From Nannocystis punicea (GTDB lineage: Bacteria; Myxococcota_A; Polyangia; Nannocystales; Nannocystaceae), in the NCBI RefSeq assembly GCF_026965555.1, contig NZ_CP114040.1:9770001-9834000 (forward strand): a stretch of 64,000 nt of DNA. Reading direction: 5' to 3'. A program made the position numbers and the translations under genes. Within the stretch, counting starts at the first letter, position 1, and the number at the start of each line of letters is the position of its first letter. The notes under the pieces are model-generated. The model ran no database searches, had not been told where the DNA came from, and saw only the letters and a program-made list of their open reading frames with translations. Shown here piece after piece: positions 27,687-36,016 of the stretch.

Positions 27687-28496
27687 TCAGCGGCTCTTGT
27701 GGTTGAGGGCGGCGATCTCGCGGATCGCGTCGGCGATGGCCGGAGCGTCTTTCTTCAGGATTGTGCTGTGGTTACTGGCGACCTTGGCGCTGATCTTGAT
27801 GTTCGGGTTGCGTTCGACTACCCGAGTGAGGCTGGCGCGAATGCGTTCCTGCCCATCGCCCTTGCTGCCGAACGACGCACCTGATGCGACCACATACCGC
27901 GCCGGGACGGTGATGGCATCCAGCACGGGGTCCAGCTCGCGCTCGCGGGCGAGCTTGCCGAGCTCGATGTTGCAGTCGGCCATCTGTGCGGCACTCAACC
28001 GTGGAAACAGGCCCAGCGGGCGCAGCACCGGCCTCAACCAGGCCAACCGCTTGAACAGCTTGCGGATCCGCTGCTCCATGGCCTCATCAAGCCAGTCGTA
28101 GGGTTGCGCGCCCTCCACCATGACCGTGCCCAGGGCACGGTCATGGTTGCGGCTGGTCCAGTGTGCGGCGACGAACGCCCCGTAGGACCAGCCCACCGCC
28201 AGCGGCCGCTCCTTCACGCCCCTGGCGGTGAGGACGGCGTCGACGTCGCGGACGGCGGCTTCGAAGGAGTAGTCGCGCGAGGTTTTCGATTTGCCGCGGG
28301 CCCGCTCGTCGTAGGTGATGTGCCGAAAGCCGGAACCGAGCTCGGCGATGACCCGCCGCCAGTACCCCCGAGTGGCGAACTGGCCGTTGAGATAGACCAC
28401 AGGGATACCCCGGCCACCAGTGTCAGTCACGGCCAGGGCGGTGTCTTCGATCGGCACCATGCCGGTCCAGGGATTGGTAAATGCGGTGTCGGTCAT
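27687..28496 (-). CDS. Alpha/beta-fold hydrolase
   Basis: This 269-residue protein has the strand-loop motif VVYLNGQFATRGYW at the oxyanion region, the nucleophile elbow GWSYG (Ser), and a late His in NHST. These fit a serine hydrolase of the alpha/beta superfamily. ATG 28496 was chosen over GTG 28511, which overlaps the operator zone. The MerR gene follows in the same direction, and a perfect palindrome lies 17 bp upstream. The substrate is unknown; similarity in style to actinobacterial enzymes suggests transfer. Confidence 0.8.
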   Translation of the reverse strand: MTDTAFTNPWTGMVPIEDTALAVTDTGGRGIPVVYLNGQFATRGYWRRVIAELGSGFRHITYDERARGKSKTSRDYSFEAAVRDVDAVLTARGVKERPLAVGWSYGAFVAAHWTSRNHDRALGTVMVEGAQPYDWLDEAMEQRIRKLFKRLAWLRPVLRPLGLFPRLSAAQMADCNIELGKLARERELDPVLDAITVPARYVVASGASFGSKGDGQERIRASLTRVVERNPNIKISAKVASNHSTILKKDAPAIADAIREIAALNHKSR

Positions 28497-28512
28497 GGCG
28501 TCAGCGTGCACC

Positions 28513-28527
28513 TTGACCTTAGGTCAA
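28513..28527. promoter_or_regulatory. Perfect MerR-type palindrome
   Basis: TTGACC-TTA-GGTCAA is a perfect 6-3-6 inverted repeat. On the minus strand a TTGACA hexamer precedes it, so the palindrome would sit in the spacer of the hydrolase promoter, as MerR-family activators require. Confidence 0.6.
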
Positions 28528-28689
28528 TGTCAAACACGATTGGATGTTCAGGTAGTCCAGCCCGACCAGGCCGGCGCCGGGCAGGAACACCACGGCTGGG
28601 CCGCCGGTGCCGGACTTGTGCAGGGCCAGATGGCGTCCGTCAGCGCGGTAGCGCCGCCTCAGCGGTCCGAGGTCAGTTGCAGTGGTCAT
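28519..28689 (-). pseudogene. Alpha/beta hydrolase, N-terminal fragment
   Basis: From ATG 28689 the frame encodes about 50 residues of a hydrolase N-terminus (DGRHLALHKSGTGGPAVVFL, then PGAGLVGLDYLNI). It stops abruptly inside the palindrome region of the next hydrolase. The body of the enzyme is missing, so a deletion has fused this start to the downstream promoter. Confidence 0.6.
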
Positions 28690-28719
28690 CGCGGCTCCTG
28701 GGTGATCGTTCTCGATGAG

Positions 28720-28768
28720 CTTGATCCCGTTCCCGGCCGAGGAGCCGAGCGCACGCGACGGGATCAAG
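28720..28768. repeat. Inverted repeat with 11-bp perfect stem
   Basis: CTTGATCCCGT (28720-28730) pairs with ACGGGATCAAG (28758-28768) across a 27-base loop. It overlaps the stop codon of the orphan kdpD. A T-run follows only in the plus direction, so it is not a clean terminator for that gene. It may mark the edge of the transferred hydrolase segment. Confidence 0.5.
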
Positions 28769-31445
28769 AATTTTGCGCGCGGTCCTCGCCGCCGGGCAGC
28801 TCGCTGAGCGGCAGTGTGACGCGGACGATGGTGCCGAGCCCGCCGGCCCCGGCGAGTGCCTCGACCTTGCCGCCGTGGCTGCCGATGAGGCCCCGCACGA
28901 TGACGAGGCCGAGGCCGGTGACATGGGAAGTGTCGAACGCGTCGAAGATCCGGCGCCGTTCCTCCTCCGGAATGCCCGGGCCGTAGTCGACGATGTCGAT
29001 GACGAGTCTGGCCCCCGATGCACGCTCTGCTCGAACGTGCACGGGGGCGCCCGCGGGCGAGAACTTGGCGGCGTTCTCGAGGATGTTGAACAGCGCCTGC
29101 TCGATCAGCGCCGGATGTACGTACAGCGGCGGCAGGTCGCCCGAAAGGTCCACCGTCACTTCCAGGGCCGGGAACGACTTGCGCAGTCGGGCCAGGGCCG
29201 ATCCGAGAATCTCGCCGAGGCCGACCCAGGCGCGCCGGAGCTTCATCGGCCCCGAGCCGAGCCGGGTCATGTCGAGCAGGTTCTGGATGTAGCGATCGAG
29301 ACGCTCGCCCTCGCTGCGGATCTGGGCCACCGCCGCGCGGCTCTCGTTCGCCGTCATGACTTCGCCGTTGACCGAGAGGTTCGATGCAGCCTCGATCACC
29401 GCGGCGAGCGGGGTCCGCAGGTCGTGCGAGACCGACGACAGCAGCGCCACCCGCAAGCGCTCCGTCTCGCCCTCGACGCGGGCCGACTCGAGGTTGTCCG
29501 AGAGCCGGGTACGATCGGCCGCGAGCGCTGTTTGGTGCACGATCGCCTCCGCGAGCTGCCGCTGCTCATGGGTCAGCAGCACCTGCGAGGCCGAGAAGCG
29601 CAGCCCGACTGCGCCGATGCACCCGCTCTCCACGACCAGCGGGACGAACCACCACGCGGACGCCGACAGCGTCCCGGTGTAGCGCCCGGCAGGCTGACCG
29701 TGGGCGACGACCCAGTCCGCCGCCGCCATGTCGTTGGCTTGGAGTTGCGCCGCGATCGGCTTCGCACAGGCTACCCGCAGCGCCGCCGCCTCGCCGTCGT
29801 GCCGCAGCACGATCGCCTCGCAGCCCAGCGCGGCCATCATCGCGTCGCAGGCGGCCTGAAACACCTGCGCCTCGTCAACGGCCGCGGCCAGGCGCTCGCC
29901 GAGCGACTGCAGCACCCGCGCGTGCTCATTGGCGGCGCGCAGCATGACCACCTGCTCGTGTTGCCGCGCAGCGAGCTGACCGCACACGAGGGCGGCGACC
30001 AGGAACGCGAACACGGCGACGACGTCGGCGAAGCTGGCAATGTGAAACGTCCACCGCGGCTCGGTGAAGAAGAAGTTGTAGGCGAGGAAGCTGACGAGGG
30101 CGGTGTAGACCGCGACCAGCGTGCGTGAGCGGACGGCGACGAGCAGGACGGCGCACAGGAACACCAGCGCCACGCTGGCGACCGGCAGCCAGCGCTCGAG
30201 GACGGCGCACAACGCTACCGCCGCCGCCGTGATGATGGTCGCCTCGAAATACTCGCGCATGCGCTGCGGCCACGACGGGCCGTCGGAGAGGAGCCGCCAC
30301 GAACGGAGGCGAGCCGCCGGGGTGCTGACGATTGTCAGCTCGAAGCGGGCGCCGCGGTTCAAGAGCTGCTGGGTGACCGTGCGGCCGAAGATGCGCGCGA
30401 GCGGTCGCTCGCGGGTGCGGCCGAGGAGGATCGACGAGACGCCGTGGCGGCTGGCATAACTGAGCAGCTCGTCCGCGACGTTGGCCCCGCGCAGGACGAT
30501 CGTCTCGCTGCCGAGCCGCTCGGCCAGCTCGAAGGCCGCCTGGAGCCTGGTATGGTCGGTGCGCGCGCCTCGCCCGGTCTCGACGTAGGCGACGATCCAC
30601 GGCGCCTGCTGGCGCGCAGCGAATCGGCGTGCCACCCGGACGAGGTACTCGCTGTGCTCGTGGCCGTCGACCGCGAGCAAGACGCGCCGGCGCAGTCCGG
30701 CGCCGTTGTGGGCGGGGAGCGCGGAGACGTCGTCGTGCGCGTCGGCGTCGAGGCGGGCGGCCGCGGCCTGCATCGCCAGCTCGCGCAGCGCCGTCAGGTT
30801 CGAGCGCGAGAAGAAGCGATCGAGAGCGGCCTGGGCCCGGTCTGGGACGTAGACCTTGCCCTGGCGCAGGCGCTCGATCAGCTCGCGCGGCGGCAGGTCG
30901 ATCAGCACGACGTCCCGCATGCGGTCGAGGAACGCGTCAGGCACGGTCTCGCGGACGCGGATGCCGGTGATCTGTGCGACGACGTCGTTGAGGCTCTCGA
31001 GGTGCTGGACGTTGACCGTCGTGTACACGTCGATGCCGGCATCGAGCAACTCCTCGAGATCCTGCCACCGACGCTCGTGGCGCGACCCGGGGACGTTGGT
31101 GTGGGCCAGCTCGTCGACCACCGCGATCGCCGGCTTGCGTGCCAGCAAGGCGTCGAGGTCGAGTTCCTCGAAGGTCCGACCGCGGTACTCGAGCCGCCGG
31201 CGCGGCAGCACCTCGAGACCGTCGAGCAGGGCCTCCGTCTCCTGGCGTCCGTGCGTCTCGACGATGCCGACGACGACGTCGACGCCCTGCTTCCGCAGCT
31301 CACGGGCCGCCCCGAGCATCGCGTACGTCTTGCCGACCCCGGGGGCCGCGCCGAGGAAGACCTTGAGCTTGCCGCGCTGCGTGGCCGCCTCCTCGGCGAG
31401 GACGCGTGCGAGGAGTTGGTCAGGGTCGGGCCGGCGGACTTCCAT
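28764..31445 (-). CDS. kdpD: Second KdpD-type histidine kinase, no cognate regulator adjacent
   Basis: This 893-residue protein repeats the KdpD layout: Walker A GAAPGVGKT (32-40), a stress-like domain, four membrane helices, GAF-like region, then SSVSHDLRTPL, NILENAAKFSP, DYGPGIP and a shortened GLGLVIVRGL ATP-lid. All catalytic motifs are present, so it should autophosphorylate. No KdpE lies beside it. A Kdp-type box precedes its start by 36 bp. It may feed into the single KdpE at 19623, or modify the first KdpD by hetero-dimer formation; both are inference. Confidence 0.9.
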   Translation of the reverse strand: MEVRRPDPDQLLARVLAEEAATQRGKLKVFLGAAPGVGKTYAMLGAARELRKQGVDVVVGIVETHGRQETEALLDGLEVLPRRRLEYRGRTFEELDLDALLARKPAIAVVDELAHTNVPGSRHERRWQDLEELLDAGIDVYTTVNVQHLESLNDVVAQITGIRVRETVPDAFLDRMRDVVLIDLPPRELIERLRQGKVYVPDRAQAALDRFFSRSNLTALRELAMQAAAARLDADAHDDVSALPAHNGAGLRRRVLLAVDGHEHSEYLVRVARRFAARQQAPWIVAYVETGRGARTDHTRLQAAFELAERLGSETIVLRGANVADELLSYASRHGVSSILLGRTRERPLARIFGRTVTQQLLNRGARFELTIVSTPAARLRSWRLLSDGPSWPQRMREYFEATIITAAAVALCAVLERWLPVASVALVFLCAVLLVAVRSRTLVAVYTALVSFLAYNFFFTEPRWTFHIASFADVVAVFAFLVAALVCGQLAARQHEQVVMLRAANEHARVLQSLGERLAAAVDEAQVFQAACDAMMAALGCEAIVLRHDGEAAALRVACAKPIAAQLQANDMAAADWVVAHGQPAGRYTGTLSASAWWFVPLVVESGCIGAVGLRFSASQVLLTHEQRQLAEAIVHQTALAADRTRLSDNLESARVEGETERLRVALLSSVSHDLRTPLAAVIEAASNLSVNGEVMTANESRAAVAQIRSEGERLDRYIQNLLDMTRLGSGPMKLRRAWVGLGEILGSALARLRKSFPALEVTVDLSGDLPPLYVHPALIEQALFNILENAAKFSPAGAPVHVRAERASGARLVIDIVDYGPGIPEEERRRIFDAFDTSHVTGLGLVIVRGLIGSHGGKVEALAGAGGLGTIVRVTLPLSELPGGEDRAQNS

Positions 31446-31480
31446 TCGGAGGCGAGAGGGATAAGGTTGCGGGTTCCGCG

Positions 31481-31496
31481 GTTAAGAAAAGGTTAA
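31481..31496 (-). promoter_or_regulatory. Kdp-type direct-repeat box before the orphan kdpD
   Basis: The minus strand reads TTTAACCTTTTCTTAAC, with TTAAC units 11 bp apart. It is almost the same as the trkH box and suggests feedback from KdpE onto this kinase. Confidence 0.6.
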
Positions 31497-31668
31497 AGAT
31501 CCCGGTTCGCGAGCTCAGTCTGCAGGGCGAGGATTGTCTTCGACCTTGAACCGGCCTCGGCGCGCTCGCCGTCGGCGCCGATCGCGTCCTCACCCTCGAT
31601 GAGGGCCAAGCAGGAGCGCGCATGCTGCACGCTGTGGCACACGCCGCATCTGCTCACGTAGATGTCTT

Positions 31669-31702
31669 GCTAGCTGTTTCAGTCCATGCTGAAATGACTA
31701 GC
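31669..31702 (+). promoter_or_regulatory. 34-bp palindromic operator
   Basis: GCTAG and TTTCAG on the left are mirrored by CTGAAA and CTAGC on the right, around a centre at 31685-31686. It ends 20 bp before the GbsR/MarR-like gene and is probably its autoregulatory operator. Confidence 0.6.
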
Positions 31703-31722
31703 ACCTCAACGGTGAACTGAAG

Positions 31723-32205
31723 ATGACGCGACGGAAAGCCCCGGGGCGAGAAGCCGAGCTGCAGTGGGTCGAGCGGATCGCGAAGTACTGCGCCGACCAG
31801 GACGGTCTGCCGATGATCGCCGGCCGTTGCCTCGGCTGGCTGACGATCTGCGACCCCCCCGAGCAGTCGGCCGGCGAGATCGCCGAGGCGATCGGCGCCA
31901 GCCGTGCCTCGCTGACCACGAACATGCGTCTGCTGGGCTCAGTCGGCTTCGTTTCCCAAGTTACCCGGCCGGGGAGCCGCACCGTGTACTACCGGGTCGA
32001 CGACGACGCATGGGAGAAGGTCGTGCTGCGGCAGGTCGCCTCGCTGCGGGCTCTCGGCGAGATCGTCCAGGCCGGCGTCGAGCTGGTCGGTGCGTCGCCG
32101 AAGCGCGCGGCCCGGGCCCGCACTGCATATGAAGTCTTCAAGTGGATCGAGAGTGTGTTTGCGGAGGTACCGCCGCCCTCCGCGGCGCGTACCCGAAGGA
32201 GGTAA
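31723..32205 (+). CDS. GbsR/MarR-type winged-helix regulator
   Basis: This 160-residue protein has a winged-helix core with GRCLGWLTICDPPEQSAGEI, EAIGASRASLTTNMRLL and a wing GSRTVYYRVDDD. The pattern fits GbsR-like MarR regulators. No Cys-rich or other ligand domain is visible. It ends two bases before the methyltransferase gene, whose ribosome site AGGAGG overlaps its last codons. It is likely to repress its own operon through the palindrome at 31669. Confidence 0.8.
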   Translation: MTRRKAPGREAELQWVERIAKYCADQDGLPMIAGRCLGWLTICDPPEQSAGEIAEAIGASRASLTTNMRLLGSVGFVSQVTRPGSRTVYYRVDDDAWEKVVLRQVASLRALGEIVQAGVELVGASPKRAARARTAYEVFKWIESVFAEVPPPSAARTRRR

Positions 32206-32207
32206 CC

Positions 32208-33086
32208 ATGACAAAGCGACCCGATGCAGCCCAGACCGCGTTCGGCCCGATGGTGATCGCGGCGGTCGAGCAGTCCTATCCCGAGGCGCAGCGCATCGTC
32301 CGCGACGACCTCGCCGTCCGCTTTCTTCCGCCGGGCATGAGGTTCGGCGTGCGCCTCTGCAAGTGGAGCTTCATGCGCGATTGGGGAATTCGCGCGGCCG
32401 AGAAGAAGACGCCGGGCATCTGGGGGTCGATCCTCTGTCGAAAGCGCTACGCCGACGACAAGGTCGCCGAGGCGATCGCCGCCGGGATCGATCAGGTCGT
32501 GATCCTCGGCGCCGGCCTCGACACGCGGGCGTACCGGCTGGCCGTGCCGGCAGGCGTCGCGGCGTTCGAGGTCGACCTGCCGGTGAACATCGCGTACAAG
32601 CGCGAACGCCTGCGCGACATCTTCGGCGCGGAGCCCGAGCGCGTGGCGCTCGTCCCGGTCGACTTCCAGACCGACGACCTCGCGGCCGCCCTCGAAACGA
32701 GCGGCGTCCGCTTCGAGCGGCCGATCATGGTCGTATGGGAGGGCGTCACCCAGTACCTGACCGAGGATGGCTTTCGCAGCACGCTCCGCGTGCTCTCGCG
32801 GGCCGCCACGGGCAGCCAGCTGATCTTCACGTACGTTCGCGCGGACTTCCTCACAGGGGCCAACTTCTATGGCGCGGAGGCTCTTTACCAGGACATGAGG
32901 CTCAAGTACGAGGTGTGGCGCTTCGGCATCGCGCCGGAGAACGCCGGCGGCCTGCTCGGTGAATATGGCTGGACCGAGCGCGAGCAAGTCGGCCGCCGCG
33001 AGTACATGACACGGTTCATTGAGCCGTCCGGCCGCGACCTGTCGGTGTCGGATCTCGAGCGGTTCGTGCATGCCGAGAAGCGCTGA
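32208..33086 (+). CDS. Class I SAM-dependent methyltransferase of the LCM/TIGR00027 type
   Basis: This 292-residue protein shows the SAM-binding loop VVILGAGLDTRAYR, followed by FEVDLPVN as motif II and WEGVTQYLTEDG as a later family motif. These are typical of the leucine-carboxymethyltransferase-like family, common in mycobacteria and other high-GC bacteria, often of unknown substrate. The ATG at 32208 follows AGGAGGTAACC. It is co-transcribed with the regulator before it. Confidence 0.85.
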   Translation: MTKRPDAAQTAFGPMVIAAVEQSYPEAQRIVRDDLAVRFLPPGMRFGVRLCKWSFMRDWGIRAAEKKTPGIWGSILCRKRYADDKVAEAIAAGIDQVVILGAGLDTRAYRLAVPAGVAAFEVDLPVNIAYKRERLRDIFGAEPERVALVPVDFQTDDLAAALETSGVRFERPIMVVWEGVTQYLTEDGFRSTLRVLSRAATGSQLIFTYVRADFLTGANFYGAEALYQDMRLKYEVWRFGIAPENAGGLLGEYGWTEREQVGRREYMTRFIEPSGRDLSVSDLERFVHAEKR

Positions 33087-33136
33087 TCACACGACGGCGG
33101 AGCGTGCGAAAGAAGAATTGTCGAACCAGGAGGAAG

Positions 33137-33247
33137 GTGCATGAACGGGTCACTTGGGCGGTCGACGGCGCGGCTATGCATATCCACTGCACGGGCGAGG
33201 GCGCGCCGACAGTCGTCCTCGAGCGGATGGCCCTCCGCGTCTCTTAA
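33137..33247 (+). pseudogene. Alpha/beta hydrolase, 36-residue N-terminal fragment
   Basis: From GTG 33137 the frame reads VHERVTWAVDGAAMHIHCTG, then EGAPTVVLE before it drifts to a stop at 33247. This is the usual N-terminal strand pair of alpha/beta hydrolases. A good ribosome site (AGGAGGAAG) precedes it and the methyltransferase lies 50 bp upstream, so it was probably a third gene of that operon that lost its body. Confidence 0.55.
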
Positions 33248-33880
33248 TGGGGCTTTTCGGACCCAGGGGCCGCAGAAGGGGCTGATTCATGCGTATACGC
33301 GAGAATTGGGGCAATCCGGACGGACGGCCCGAAAACCAGTAGACGGGCGCCTGCTGCGCATGAGTCTAAATATGCGTATTTATTGTATAAAACATCGCCA
33401 TGCGAAGTCTGCACACATCATGGCATGGACATTGCTTGCGAAATTTCGACGCCGTGTCTACGGCCAGGGCCACACCCGACAGTTGCCGGGACCGCGACGG
33501 CGAGCGCACGGCGCTGCCACAGTGCGCGCCCGGGGTTCCCACGCGGCACCGCATCGCCGCCGCGTCCTTGCTCGTGCAGCACCGTGGCCAGGAGGTAGTG
33601 CCCGAGCGGCGCGTGGCCGCTGGCGCGTCATGGCCGTCCTGCAGTGGAGAACGAACCGCTCCCAGGGTCGACTCCCGCAACGCGCGATAGCCGTGGCACT
33701 GCGCGACGAGCGCGCGGACCGGGGCCGTATGCGAGGGCCTGGCAAAATTCCTGCATTCGTCGCGAGCAGCACGACTCGGCTGCCGTGGAGGCGCGACATG
33801 CTGGCCAGCCGGGCTTGCCAGGCGGTCCCTGGCAGTCGGGACCGACGGCGGTCGCGCGCTCGTAAAAAGCTCTTTGGTTC
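33248..33880. other. 633-bp stretch without a supported gene
   Basis: An AT-rich patch (about 33368-33395) contains TATAAA-like sequence. On the minus strand near 33530-33600 a short frame reads PLGHYLLATVLHEQG, which resembles a TPR unit and may be a gene remnant. Nothing else is supported. Confidence 0.4.
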
Positions 33881-34459
33881 TCAGGGAACAAACGCGTTGA
33901 TGCCGTGGACCTCGCAGAAATCTCGGAATTCTTCGGCGTGTGGCTCATCAGCGCAGAAGATCATCAGCAGCATGTGGCCGAGGGGCGTCGCGCGGTAGAT
34001 GTCCGTGGTATCGCAAACGATGTCCAGCCGCCAATCACCGGTTGGATTTCGGAGCCGAATTCGTCCCACATAGCGAGACAAGCGAGCGCAAAGGAGCGCT
34101 TTCTTCAGACGTTCCCCATCGTCAACAAGCGTCGCCAAATCCGCCAGATAGTCGCCGCTGAGCTGGAACCGAAGGTCTACGGACGATGGCGCGCGGAAAA
34201 GCCTCTTCACGAGAGGAGCGAGACCCGCAAGCACGAGCACGAGATCTTCCGCGGTCAGCCGGAGCTTGGTATAGAGTGGGACGCACCCCCCCTGAATGTC
34301 GAGGGGCCCTGTGAAATCTTCGAAACCGGCGCTCCGGGGCTCGAAGCGCAGGCTCGGGATTTCCCCGCTTTCGCCCTTGACAAGCACCATACGGGCATAC
34401 GGCCCGAGTCTATCATCGTGGGCATATACGCGAACGATCGGCCGATAGTTCATCCGCTC
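33881..34459 (-). pseudogene. C39-like cysteine peptidase, 3' part cut off by IS630
   Basis: This piece encodes the last 192 residues of a protein whose first part lies at 36017-36931. When the IS630 element and one TA copy are removed, the two parts join in the same reading frame (…EEVVGLERMNYRPIVRVYAHDD…). The join places Asp320/321 in VYAHDDRLGPYARM, a likely third catalytic residue. The rest is an unrecognised C-terminal domain. Confidence 0.8.
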
Positions 34460-34492
34460 TAGTACATCCGGCCCGAAGTTCTCCAGGGGTTG

Positions 34493-34813
34493 CTAGGCCC
34501 TCTCTGCAAGGGTCCAGCCGAAGTTGCCGAGGAGTAGCTCGAGCAGTTCGTCGCGAGAGGCGCGGAAGGGTGTTGGTTCCCAGCGCCCGGTATGGGTAGC
34601 CATCTCCAGCTGCCACAAGTTGGCGGCGAGACGGCGCAGGCGCGCGTGCGGGATCGGATCGTGGGTGGGGCCGGACTCGAGGGTGATGAGCGGGGCGCGA
34701 TGCCGGACACGGATATGTGCGAGGCCCTGGTGTTGGCGCAGGAACTGCTCGACAGCGCGAGCGTCATCGTCCGATTTCGCAGCGGCGTTGCGGGTGGTGC
34801 GTGGACGGCTCAT
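34493..34813 (-). CDS. 106-residue accessory ORF of the IS630 element
   Basis: The ATG overlaps the transposase stop (ATGA, 34810-34813) and the gene ends 31 bp inside the inverted repeat. The protein has a charged N-terminus and a compact domain with RRLAANLWQLEMATHTGRWE and LLELLLGNFGW. Passenger proteins of this kind accompany some IS630 elements; no function is known to me. Confidence 0.7.
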   Translation of the reverse strand: MSRPRTTRNAAAKSDDDARAVEQFLRQHQGLAHIRVRHRAPLITLESGPTHDPIPHARLRRLAANLWQLEMATHTGRWEPTPFRASRDELLELLLGNFGWTLAERA

Positions 34814-35916
34814 GCGGCGTGGTGCCGCTGAGTGTGGACGAAGTGACCGCGGAAGGTCCAGTTGAACGGGTGCGCTTCGTCGCTGTTCCAGCGCCGGATG
34901 AAGCTCATCACGGCGCGGGGCAAGGCTCCGGCGCAAGGAAAGTCGGCGTAACGAAGGACGCGGCGCTGCAGCAGCGAGAACCAGATCTCGATCTGGTTGA
35001 CCCACGAGGCATGGATCGGCGTGTATACGAAGTGGAAGCGGTCGCCGTGACGCCGGTTGAAGCGAGCCCAACGCTGGTCCGCACCCTCATAGTGGATGTT
35101 GAGGTTATCCCAGACGACGTAGAGCTGGCCGGTAGGATATTTGCGGGCAAGGCTCTCCATGAAGTCCAAGAGGTCCTCGGCCCGTCGTTGCGGCTTGCAC
35201 TCGCCCAGGACTTCACCGGTGCGGACGTCGAAGGCCGCGAACAACGACCAGGTACCGCGGCGGACGTACTCGAACTCGAAACGGCCCGCGCGGCCGGGCG
35301 CGGGGAGCTTGCTGGGAAATCTCCGTCCGAGCGCCTGCATGCCGGTCTTCTCGTCGACGCAGAGCACATGAGCTCCGTCCGGGGGATGATGGTAGAGATC
35401 GCAGATGCGCTGAACCTTGCGACAGAAGTCGGGGTCGGGGCTGTGCAGCCAGAGCCTCATCTTGTGCGGCCGGAAATCCTCGTTGCGCAAGATTCGCCCC
35501 ACCTCGGACACGCTGAGCCCGACACCTGTCTCATGAAGCAGGCGCCTTGCCAACGTCGCATATGTCCACGTCGAACGGGTCTGCTGGCCATGCCTGGCAG
35601 GCTTGTCACAGGCGAGTTTGATGAGCTTGCAGCGTGTCGCCGGCGATACCCGAGGAGGTCGCCCACTTCGCGGACGATCCTCGAGCGTCACGACTCGCCC
35701 ATCACGCGCGAAGCGCCCACGCCACACCCTCACCGTGTCCACGTGGCAGCCCAATCTCCGCGCAATCTCCTGGTTTGAGTGCCCTTCGGCAGCGAGGAGC
35801 ACGAGCCTCGCCCGGAGTACGAGGCGTGCCTCGGCGCGGCCACTCCGGGCCAGCACCTCCAGTTCGTCACGGACCGAAGGTGCCAAACGAAGCCGTTGTG
35901 CTCGTGGGCCTGGCAC
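34810..35916 (-). CDS. IS630-family DDE transposase
   Basis: This 368-residue protein has an N-terminal helix-turn-helix (GHSNQEIARRLGCHVDTVRV), a winged-helix linker with DRPRSGRPPR, and the DDE catalytic core: Asp in LCVDEKTGMQ, Asp in VVWDNLNIHY, and Glu in HASWVNQIEIWFS. All motifs are intact. Confidence 0.95.
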   Translation of the reverse strand: MPGPRAQRLRLAPSVRDELEVLARSGRAEARLVLRARLVLLAAEGHSNQEIARRLGCHVDTVRVWRGRFARDGRVVTLEDRPRSGRPPRVSPATRCKLIKLACDKPARHGQQTRSTWTYATLARRLLHETGVGLSVSEVGRILRNEDFRPHKMRLWLHSPDPDFCRKVQRICDLYHHPPDGAHVLCVDEKTGMQALGRRFPSKLPAPGRAGRFEFEYVRRGTWSLFAAFDVRTGEVLGECKPQRRAEDLLDFMESLARKYPTGQLYVVWDNLNIHYEGADQRWARFNRRHGDRFHFVYTPIHASWVNQIEIWFSLLQRRVLRYADFPCAGALPRAVMSFIRRWNSDEAHPFNWTFRGHFVHTQRHHAA

Positions 35917-36016
35917 ATCGACGAGATCGTTTTCGCGCCTCGCCTATTCCACCGCCTATACCGCCCTGGCGATGGATCCAGGACAGAACCCCTGGAGAAC
36001 TTCGGGCAGGCAGTAC

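Larger units (their letters stand above)
34462..36016 (-). mobile_element. IS630-family insertion sequence, 1555 bp
   Basis: The ends are inverted repeats: left GTACATCCGGCCCGAAGTTC, right (reverse complement) GTACTGCCTGCCCGAAGTTC, both continuing to CTCCAGGGGTT. TA dinucleotides flank both ends (34460-34461, 36017-36018), the target duplication expected for IS630. It carries a complete transposase and a coupled 106-residue ORF, so it may be active. Confidence 0.92.

Noticed and set aside
28720..28768. Inverted repeat considered as a rho-independent terminator for the orphan kdpD
   Set aside because: The loop is long, it overlaps the stop codon, and no T-run follows on the minus strand.
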